A stretch of 39,791 nt of DNA from Bacteroidaceae bacterium (GTDB taxonomy: Bacteria; Bacteroidota; Bacteroidia; Bacteroidales; Bacteroidaceae), in the NCBI GenBank assembly GCA_024401185.1, contig JAKSLO010000010.1, forward strand, positions 1 through 39,791, written 5' to 3'. How positions within the stretch are numbered: the stretch's first letter is position 1; each line of letters starts with the position of its first letter. Made by a program: the position numbers and the translations under genes. Shown here in pieces: positions 33,808 through 39,791 of this stretch. The notes beneath the pieces are model-generated. The model was not told where the DNA came from. It saw only the letters and a list, made by a program, of their open reading frames with translations, and did not search any database.

Positions 33808-35025
33808 TTACTGCGTAATGACAGCATCAACAGTACCTCCGTTGTTGGTATAGGCTCCACCAACTTTGATACCACGGCTCTTCTTACCAGTATTCTTAAC
33901 CACGACAGTACCACCGCTGACGGTAAGGTTGCCATCCACCTTGATACCCATGCAACGATGAGGATCATCCACACACTCATCAAGGGTACACAAAGCACCA
34001 GAAGCCACGATGTTGATATTTGTCTCGGCATCAGCACTGCTAATGGTCATGCTACCATCAGTCTGAATGCCTCTTGAACCATTACCCTTTGCCTGCAAGT
34101 CGATATTACCACCACTGATGGTTACGTCGCCATCGGTCTTGATGCACTTGCAGTCTTGATTTTTCACGATACCCGTAATCGAACCACCCTTGATGATAAC
34201 CTGTCCGTTCTTCTCCTCGTTAACATCAATGGCGCCATTATCAGTCAGCAAAGTCTCAACCTGAATGCCATCGCCTTCGGTATTCTCGTCAAAGGTCACT
34301 TCTCCACCATTCATTTGGAAATATTGACCAACATGGAAAGCATCGCTCTTGGCCATTGCGATGTTGATCTTTCCGGTACTCTTCTTCAATTGCAGGTACT
34401 CTTTGGTAGAGACAGCATGACGCGCATTACCACTGACGGTAAGCGAACCAGAGCCCTCTACTTCAAGGTGACCCTTGCAATACAAGCAAGCCTTCTGGCT
34501 TCCGGTGGCTGCATCAGCAAGTACATTGGTCGTGCCAGCACTTAATACCATCGAAACACGTTTACCGCACTGAATGTCAATAGGTGCTCCAGTTGTACTG
34601 GTCAAATTCAGTCCGTCAAGAATAAAGGTACACTTATACCCACCTTTGTAGGTCAGACTACCATTGGCGCTTGTACCAGAAAGCACAAACTCGCATTCGT
34701 TCTTCAAATTGTTATTGGTAATAACAACATCTGCACCATTCACGGTAGCCGTTACATCCGTTGCCACCGATGCAGGTATGTTCACCACGGCACCATTGGC
34801 GCTGTAAGCCACCGATACCTGAGGTACAACAATAATACTGTCGATAGCGGACATGGCATAACTCTTGCCACCTATTGTAATATTGCTTCCGTCAGCAGTC
34901 ATCTCGCCTACCTCGGCAATATTCACGACCTTGTCTTCACCATCCTGCCAGATGCGCATGTGAGTCTGTGCATGCGTGGCAACCTGTGCCAAAAGGGCCA
35001 ATATAAATAGAGTACACTTTTTCAT
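33808..35025 (-). CDS. Cthe_2159-type carbohydrate-binding beta-helix protein
   Basis: This 405-residue exported protein starts at ATG 35025, one base overlapping the TGA of the upstream gene (TGATG), so translation is coupled. A signal peptide (MKKCTLFILALLAQVATHA) is followed by a degenerate domain (about 20-90) and a parallel beta-helix with repeated units such as GDVTISGGNIDLQAKGNGSR, GNLTVSGGTVVVKN and SRGIKVGGAY. This is the pattern of the Cthe_2159 family, whose founding member binds cellulose and polygalacturonate. It is encoded with VTC and DUF4956 proteins, a combination also known in other phyla, usually with CotH, which is absent here. Confidence 0.75.
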   Translation of the reverse strand: MKKCTLFILALLAQVATHAQTHMRIWQDGEDKVVNIAEVGEMTADGSNITIGGKSYAMSAIDSIIVVPQVSVAYSANGAVVNIPASVATDVTATVNGADVVITNNNLKNECEFVLSGTSANGSLTYKGGYKCTFILDGLNLTSTTGAPIDIQCGKRVSMVLSAGTTNVLADAATGSQKACLYCKGHLEVEGSGSLTVSGNARHAVSTKEYLQLKKSTGKINIAMAKSDAFHVGQYFQMNGGEVTFDENTEGDGIQVETLLTDNGAIDVNEEKNGQVIIKGGSITGIVKNQDCKCIKTDGDVTISGGNIDLQAKGNGSRGIQTDGSMTISSADAETNINIVASGALCTLDECVDDPHRCMGIKVDGNLTVSGGTVVVKNTGKKSRGIKVGGAYTNNGGTVDAVITQ

Positions 35026-35480
35026 CACTTGCTAAACTTTATGGTTTGCTTACCCAGATTTACTACATACACGCCAGACGCATACTTTGACAGGTTAACA
35101 CGGGTTTCTCCCTCCACGTTAACCATGCCCTGCAAGGCACCACCTGCATTGTAAATACGAAGCAGTCCATTGCCTTGCGCAATTAAAACACCATTGACAA
35201 CCTTCAGCGCCTCGCTTTCTTCTGCCATATTCTCAATGGCAGTAGCAGTGTTGCCAAAGAACATCTTCTGCAATTCACTTTGGGGAAACGTCACCTCTCC
35301 CTCACTGGTTGTCACCACCACTTGTTTTTCACTCACATTGAAAGTGATCTTCTGGATGGTTGCCAATTCGATGCTCTTCTCAGACGAGCTGGTAGCAACA
35401 GTGAGATACTTATAGTCGCTCTGCGCCATAGCAAAAGATGACAAGGCAAAAGCAACCCAACTTAACACTATCTTTTTCAT
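35025..35480 (-). CDS. Small secreted protein with type IX-like C-terminal domain
   Basis: This 151-residue protein has a signal peptide (MKKIVLSWVAFALSSFAMAQ). Its middle resembles the N-terminal part of the next protein (YKYLTV...KSIELATIQKITF compared with MRIWQDGEDKVVNIAEVGEM). Its final 50 residues (LLRIYNAGGALQGMV...SKYASGVYVVNLGKQTIKF) look like a type A type IX sorting domain. It is translationally coupled to the beta-helix gene. It may be a secreted anchor or partner subunit; no catalytic residues are visible. Confidence 0.7.
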   Translation of the reverse strand: MKKIVLSWVAFALSSFAMAQSDYKYLTVATSSSEKSIELATIQKITFNVSEKQVVVTTSEGEVTFPQSELQKMFFGNTATAIENMAEESEALKVVNGVLIAQGNGLLRIYNAGGALQGMVNVEGETRVNLSKYASGVYVVNLGKQTIKFSK

Positions 35481-35518
35481 TCGTATTTCTGTTTTATTCT
35501 AATTCACAGACTCTCACT

Positions 35519-35552
35519 TTTCCCCGAGCATCCTCCGTATTTCTCGGGGAAA
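35519..35552 (-). other. Intercistronic stem-loop
   Basis: TTTCCCCGAG (35519-35528) and CTCGGGGAAA (35543-35552) form a perfect 10-bp stem between the DUF2490 gene and the small secreted protein gene. No T tract follows on the minus strand, so it may be a processing or stability element rather than a terminator. Confidence 0.55.
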
Positions 35553-35581
35553 CCTCGTAGGAACATCGGGGGAATGTCGAG

Positions 35582-36358
35582 TTAAAAATCGTAACTATAA
35601 CCAATGCTTACGGCATGCATTGCCTCGTAAGGATGTTGCATTCTGTCCAATGTGAGGACATAAGACAACGACACATCGTTATGCTTGTTAATCTTATATT
35701 CAGTACCCACGCACGTACGCAACTTATCAAGGTTCATGTGCTCGCCTACGGCCACATTGTTGTGAAACTCTACGGAAACAAAAGGAGACCAGTCCAAACG
35801 CTTCTTGTCAAGCTGGAATTTAATGCGTGAACGCAGTACCTGACGACTGTTGCAGTCCTTGTATTTCACGTCTGCCTCGTCCATGTAATAGGAATATTCG
35901 CCCGTAGTAGCATCCAGACCTTCACACTCATAGCGGTCGATATGCTGACCAGCACGATGGGTGAACTGATAACGTACCCTACCTGAAATGCGAAGCCACT
36001 TCCACAATTTCACAGAACTGTTGGCATCAACACACAAACGGTTGCGATGTGACCAATAACTGGGAGTAAGCCATTTCTTGCCGGCATTTTCTTTGTTGTA
36101 GTCAAACATTAACGCATAACCCGCACTGAACTTCAGGTACTTGTTCGCTTTGTAACTCAGACTTGGACTCAACGAAAGGCGGTCAACCGTTTGACAATTA
36201 TCCATCGTTCGAAGTTCAGCTTCCAATCCTATGTCCCAGTTTCGGGGCAGACTCTTTGTGGCACCCAGTTCAAGCCACGCACCGAAGTCGTCTTCATTAC
36301 CTGCCCAAAGGGCAAAGGGAAATGAGAGAAACAATAATGAAAACAATATCTTCTTCAT
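35582..36358 (-). CDS. DUF2490 outer-membrane beta-barrel protein
   Basis: This 258-residue exported protein has a signal peptide (MKKILFSLLFLSFPFALWAG) and alternating amphipathic strands (NWDIGLEAELRTMD, WLRISGRVRYQFTH, LRSRIKFQLDKKRL, KHNDVSLSYVL). It ends in phenylalanine (IGYSYDF), the usual outer-membrane barrel end. Members are of unknown function. Its place between an inner-membrane DUF4956 protein and exported surface proteins suggests an exit or anchoring role for the cluster (inference). Confidence 0.85.
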   Translation of the reverse strand: MKKILFSLLFLSFPFALWAGNEDDFGAWLELGATKSLPRNWDIGLEAELRTMDNCQTVDRLSLSPSLSYKANKYLKFSAGYALMFDYNKENAGKKWLTPSYWSHRNRLCVDANSSVKLWKWLRISGRVRYQFTHRAGQHIDRYECEGLDATTGEYSYYMDEADVKYKDCNSRQVLRSRIKFQLDKKRLDWSPFVSVEFHNNVAVGEHMNLDKLRTCVGTEYKINKHNDVSLSYVLTLDRMQHPYEAMHAVSIGYSYDF

Positions 36359-36425
36359 AACGATAGTGAATTGTAAAAAGAGGACTATAATTTTGCTGTA
36401 AAAAACAAAATAACCTGCATATAAG

Positions 36426-37127
36426 TTATTTTGCCCTGGGCAGACGAGTCAAGTTCATCATACTGCTACCCTTGTCCATCTTCTCATCATAGAAAATGCG
36501 GATCAGCACGCTATCCTTGAGGAAATCAATGGTACCCACTTCGATAGACAGAATCTTCAAGCCTGTACGCTTTTCAAGGTCTGCAATCAACTCGGCGCGC
36601 TTTTCGGGTGCCACCAAGTTTACATTGTCGTACTTGATGTACTTTGAGCAAGAATCATTGATAATCTTACTGCTTTCAAAGAGCCATGCCAAGAAGATAA
36701 AGAACAAGTTAGCGAGTGTCAGAGAAAGGATATTCTCCCAATGCATCTTGACCACCATTGCGTTAACCACACTGATAGACACGAGCATAAAGAGGTAAGT
36801 CATCTCGCGGATGGGTATAGCCTCGGTTCGGTAACGTATGATACCAAAGATGGCAAACAGACCCAAGGCTGCGCCAGTCTTCATCTTAGAGCCTTCCATC
36901 AGACTAACAAGCAAGAAGATGCTCATTGCCATGATGATAAAGATAAACAGATAGTCACGACGCTTGCTCTTAGGGTAGTAGAAAAAACGTGCAATAATAC
37001 CAACCATCACAAAGTTGACGGCCAAACGAATCAGCAAGGAGTAGAAATCATCCATGTGTCCTAATCCTAAACCCAAGAAGGTTTCGCCCATTACGTCTTC
37101 TAGGGGATTCTCCAAAATTTCTTCCAT
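36426..37127 (-). CDS. DUF4956 inner-membrane protein
   Basis: This 233-residue protein has about four membrane segments (roughly 31-50, 59-78, 108-126, 131-150), the family signature IRYRTEAIPIREMTYLF (about 97-113), and a soluble C-terminal domain (about 155-233, LIADLEKRTGLKILSIEVG). In yeast, Vtc4 polymerase works with small membrane subunits that pass polyphosphate through the membrane. A comparable pairing of this protein with the VTC-domain neighbour is an inference. The gap to the VTC gene is 76 bases. Confidence 0.85.
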   Translation of the reverse strand: MEEILENPLEDVMGETFLGLGLGHMDDFYSLLIRLAVNFVMVGIIARFFYYPKSKRRDYLFIFIIMAMSIFLLVSLMEGSKMKTGAALGLFAIFGIIRYRTEAIPIREMTYLFMLVSISVVNAMVVKMHWENILSLTLANLFFIFLAWLFESSKIINDSCSKYIKYDNVNLVAPEKRAELIADLEKRTGLKILSIEVGTIDFLKDSVLIRIFYDEKMDKGSSMMNLTRLPRAK

Positions 37128-37203
37128 AATATTTAATTTAATTAGTTTTATTCAAAAATTGATTGATTCATGCTGTTGTATGTCATCCTTATTCTAGTGT
37201 CCG

Positions 37204-37971
37204 TTACTGCAATGGACTTCCTACCAATCTGCCAATCTTGACCAATTTCGGTTTGAAGAGGTTTTGCTTCAGCGACTGGTTTGTCAGCACGCTTCCGATG
37301 CAGTACTTGCTGAAACCACTGGGCTTGATGCGAAGCTGTCGCAACATATCCAGAACCGGACTGAACACATTACCATCTCGCTTCAACTCTATGATAACGA
37401 GTTCACCTGTTCCGATATCCTTGCCAGTTTCGTAATTATGAAACGACACGTCAAAGTCAATCGTCAGTCGCTCTGTCTTGGCATAATTCACCAAAGTGAT
37501 ACGGTGGAAGTTATTCTGCACCGTCTCGTGAATGTCACTTACCTGCTTATTGACACGCTCCATCAAGAACTCCTGTTGCTCTTCTATCTGTCCCTGTCCC
37601 GGCACCTCCACACGCTTCTTCTTGGTACGTCCATGGTTATTCTTGGTCTTTACTTCCAGAAAGGTCACACCACTGTCCATATATGTGCGCACACGAACCT
37701 TCTGCCTAGGTGCACGTCCATTATGATGATCCATGTAGAAGTGATGGTCTTCGGTATCCCAGTATGTGGTACGATAAGAGGCAATTCTGCTACCGGCATT
37801 GAACTGTGCGTAGTATTTTCCTTGTGCCAATTCGAGCAAGGCAGCCAACTGAACTTTATTCGTAACAAACTTCTTGTCCGTACGATTCATCAAGCGAATG
37901 GAAGACATCTCCTCCAGGGTGATGGGGTCCAATTGCTCCAATAAGTTCTCTATTCGCTTATCAATATCCAT
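37204..37971 (-). CDS. VTC-domain (polyphosphate polymerase-type) protein
   Basis: This 255-residue protein with a VTC/triphosphate-tunnel fold is predicted to be cytoplasmic. Basic and acidic tunnel residues are visible: R30-T-D-K-K34, KVRVRTY (K91, R93, R95), FLEVKTK (E106, K108, K110), KKKRVEV, and the closing IIELKRDG. In yeast Vtc4 this fold makes polyphosphate from ATP; bacterial members are largely uncharacterised. It is first in the minus-strand cluster with a TACATTTG box upstream, back-to-back with frr. The length fits a stand-alone VTC domain without SPX. Confidence 0.85.
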   Translation of the reverse strand: MDIDKRIENLLEQLDPITLEEMSSIRLMNRTDKKFVTNKVQLAALLELAQGKYYAQFNAGSRIASYRTTYWDTEDHHFYMDHHNGRAPRQKVRVRTYMDSGVTFLEVKTKNNHGRTKKKRVEVPGQGQIEEQQEFLMERVNKQVSDIHETVQNNFHRITLVNYAKTERLTIDFDVSFHNYETGKDIGTGELVIIELKRDGNVFSPVLDMLRQLRIKPSGFSKYCIGSVLTNQSLKQNLFKPKLVKIGRLVGSPLQ

Positions 37972-38002
37972 TTTTCACAGTTGTTTCACATGTTTTATGG
38001 TG

Positions 38003-38010
38003 CAAATGTA
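38003..38010 (-). promoter_or_regulatory. -7 box of the VTC cluster
   Basis: TACATTTG on the minus strand, 31 bases before the ATG at 37971; no TTTG at the expected -33 distance. It is back-to-back with the frr promoter 30 bases away. Confidence 0.5.
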
Positions 38011-38040
38011 CAAAAAAAATATAGTTATTACGTTACTTTT

Positions 38041-38072
38041 CTTGCAAAATTGAAATAAAACATATACTTTTG
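38041..38072 (+). promoter_or_regulatory. Promoter of frr
   Basis: CTTG at 38041-38044, 20 bases, then TACTTTTG at 38065-38072, about 47 bases before the ATG at 38120. Confidence 0.65.
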
Positions 38073-38119
38073 TTGCATTAAAATAAAAAAAACACATATT
38101 AAATCAAAAACATAACCTT

Positions 38120-38680
38120 ATGATAGAAGTTAAGGAAGTTCTCGGCGCTGCCGAAGAGAAGATGGAAGAAGCTGTGATGTATCTTGAGGAAGCATTGGCG
38201 CATATTCGTGCAGGCAAGGCAAACACCAAGATTCTTGACGGTGTAAGAGTTGAAAGTTACGGAAGTTTGGTTCCCTTGAACAATGTGGCCAGCATCACCA
38301 CCCCCGATGCCCGAACCATTGCCATCAAGCCTTGGGACAAGAACATGTTCCGTCCTATCGAGAAGGCCATCATGGATAGTAGTGTAGGCATTACCCCCGA
38401 AAACAACGGTGAGATTATCCGTCTGGGCATCCCCCCATTGACAGAGGAACGTCGTAAGCAACTGGCAAAGCAATGTAAGGGAGAGGCTGAAAATGCAAAG
38501 GTAAGCGTTCGTAATGCCCGTCGCGACACCATCGACAAACTGAAGAAGGGTATTAAGGATGGCTTGTCTGAGGACCTTGAGAAGGATGCTGAGGACGAAT
38601 TGCAGAAAATGCACGACCGCTACATCAAGAAGGTTGATGAGCTTTATGCCAACAAGGAGAAGGAAATCATGACCGTCTAA
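38120..38680 (+). CDS. frr: Ribosome recycling factor
   Basis: This 186-residue cytoplasmic factor splits post-termination ribosomes with EF-G. The family features are complete: the N-terminal helix ending in [45 protein letters not shown], and the C-terminal helices ([34 protein letters not shown]-type end). The length is usual. rsgA follows after 115 bases, separated by a long inverted repeat. Confidence 0.97.
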   Translation: MIEVKEVLGAAEEKMEEAVMYLEEALAHIRAGKANTKILDGVRVESYGSLVPLNNVASITTPDARTIAIKPWDKNMFRPIEKAIMDSSVGITPENNGEIIRLGIPPLTEERRKQLAKQCKGEAENAKVSVRNARRDTIDKLKKGIKDGLSEDLEKDAEDELQKMHDRYIKKVDELYANKEKEIMTV

Positions 38681-38704
38681 TAATGACAATATAGCAATTC
38701 TTTG

Positions 38705-38762
38705 ACACAGAGACCTGAAGACGTGCGGAATAGATTCACACAGCCTCTTTGCGTCTCTGTGT
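38705..38762. repeat. Inverted repeat between frr and rsgA
   Basis: The perfect 10-bp arms ACACAGAGAC (38705-38714) and GTCTCTGTGT (38753-38762) enclose 38 bases and are followed by TATTATTT. It could act as a weak terminator of frr. Its right arm region (GCCTC...TGCGTCT) resembles the arm at 28982-28992, suggesting a dispersed repeat family. Confidence 0.6.
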
Positions 38763-38795
38763 TATTATTTACATAACCCCTTCAGACTTTCAACA

Positions 38796-39758
38796 TTGAC
38801 AAAGACTGGAACTATAATCAAAAACACAGGTAGTTGGTACGTTGTGCGCACCCTGGACAAGGAAATTTTCGACTGCAAGGTAAAAGGTAACTTTCGCCTC
38901 AAAGGCATACGCAGCACCAATCCTGTTGCCGTAGGTGATAACGTCAAGATTTCATTGCAACCCGATGGCAATACCGCCCTGATTGAAGAAATTGTTGATC
39001 GCAAGAACTATGTGATTCGCAAGGCGTCCAACCTCTCCAAACAAAGCCATATCATAGCAGCAAATGTTGATATAGCTATGCTTGTAGTCACCGTTGCACA
39101 CCCAGAGACATCAACCACCTTCATTGACCGTTTCCTGGCTTCTGCCGAAGCTTATAGAATACCTGTCACCCTCGTTTTCAATAAAATCGACTTGCTCAAC
39201 GATGAGGAGACTCACTATCTGGATGCAGTCATCAATCTATACGAGAACATTGGCTACTCATGCCTGAAGTGTTCTGCACAAACCGGTCATGGCATAGAAG
39301 AGGGTATAGGAAACAGTCCCTCGTTGCGCGAACTGCTCAAGGATAAGGTCACTCTACTGAGTGGAAACAGCGGTGTGGGTAAGAGTACCTTACTCAACCG
39401 ACTTATACCCGATGCAAAGGCTAAGACGTCAGAAATCAGCTCTGCACACGACACAGGTCAACACACCACCACGTTCAGCCAGATGTTCGACCTTCCTGAA
39501 GGAGGTAATATTATTGACACCCCAGGCATTAAGGGATTTGGCACCTTTGACATGGAACGAAGTGAAGTAAGTCACTATTTCCGTGAGATATTCGAGATAG
39601 GACGTGATTGCAAATATGGCGACTGCACCCACACAAAGGAACCCGGGTGTGCTGTACTTAAAGCCTTAGAAGAGCATTACATATCACAATCTCGTTATCA
39701 AAGCTACTTGTCAATGCTTGATGACAAAGATGAGACAAAATACCGTCAAGGCTACTAA
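38796..39758 (+). CDS. rsgA: Ribosome small subunit-dependent GTPase A
   Basis: This 320-residue circularly permuted GTPase takes part in late 30S maturation. An OB-fold (about 1-70, [15 protein letters not shown]) is followed by the permuted G motifs in the order NKID (G4), GNSGVGKST (G1) and DTPG (G3), and a C-terminal zinc knuckle [14 protein letters not shown]. No ATG is in frame near the family start, so translation is assigned to TTG at 38796. The last 33 bases of the window lie beyond its stop. Confidence 0.95.
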   Translation: MTKTGTIIKNTGSWYVVRTLDKEIFDCKVKGNFRLKGIRSTNPVAVGDNVKISLQPDGNTALIEEIVDRKNYVIRKASNLSKQSHIIAANVDIAMLVVTVAHPETSTTFIDRFLASAEAYRIPVTLVFNKIDLLNDEETHYLDAVINLYENIGYSCLKCSAQTGHGIEEGIGNSPSLRELLKDKVTLLSGNSGVGKSTLLNRLIPDAKAKTSEISSAHDTGQHTTTFSQMFDLPEGGNIIDTPGIKGFGTFDMERSEVSHYFREIFEIGRDCKYGDCTHTKEPGCAVLKALEEHYISQSRYQSYLSMLDDKDETKYRQGY

Positions 39759-39791
39759 GCTTATTCATTTTAGAAATATCCGAAGCTAAGG

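Overview
The window looks like chromosomal DNA of a Bacteroidales bacterium, most likely a Prevotella-type genus. Three things support this. The promoters are of the Bacteroidetes housekeeping-sigma kind (TTTG or TTG, then 19-21 bases, then TAnnTTTG). The secreted proteins carry the type IX-like C-terminal signature 'DLSGRK...GIYIKNGKK'. The gene content includes BspA-type leucine-rich repeat proteins, DUF2490, DUF4369/TlpA-like lipoproteins and GLUG-motif adhesins. No mobile element, tRNA, rRNA or CRISPR array was seen.

Layout. 1-4295: a repeat-flanked promoter and a large secreted pectate-lyase-like protein with autotransporter-type beta-strand repeats. 4346-6796: two paralogous AAA ATPases facing each other, each with a palindromic candidate operator in its promoter. 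7006-9602 (minus): a BspA-like surface protein with a newly called 51-residue peptide gene behind it. 9662-9943 (minus): a strongly structured non-coding RNA, possibly 6S RNA. 10232-13482: a VanX/DdpX-like dipeptidase lipoprotein, a lipoprotein remnant, and pnp. 13821-14990: a thioredoxin-fold lipoprotein that has lost its CxxC. 15291-22960: an apparent operon of two small peptides, a 1405-residue LRR protein, a secreted alpha/beta hydrolase and an LRR lipoprotein. 23202-28590: housekeeping genes (greA, HIT protein, manC, PBP4-type dacB, yraN, birA). 29051-32617: a mosaic adhesin. 33052-37971 (minus): a VTC-domain protein, a DUF4956 membrane protein, a DUF2490 outer-membrane barrel, a small secreted protein and a Cthe_2159-type beta-helix protein, followed by pyrH. 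38120-39758: frr and rsgA.

How the parts fit. Most accessory genes are for the cell surface: pectin or glycan attack, LRR and GLUG adhesins, a secreted hydrolase and peptidoglycan trimming. The best candidate for an under-described system is the VTC-DUF4956-DUF2490-Cthe_2159 cluster. It combines a polyphosphate-polymerase-type tunnel enzyme, a four-helix membrane protein, an outer-membrane barrel and an exported polysaccharide-binding beta-helix, which suggests synthesis of an anionic polymer coupled to export or surface display. Other items worth attention are the structured RNA at 9662-9943, the 43-base palindrome overlapping the ATPase promoter at 4346-4388, and the MKxxxYxKP peptides encoded beside both BspA operons.
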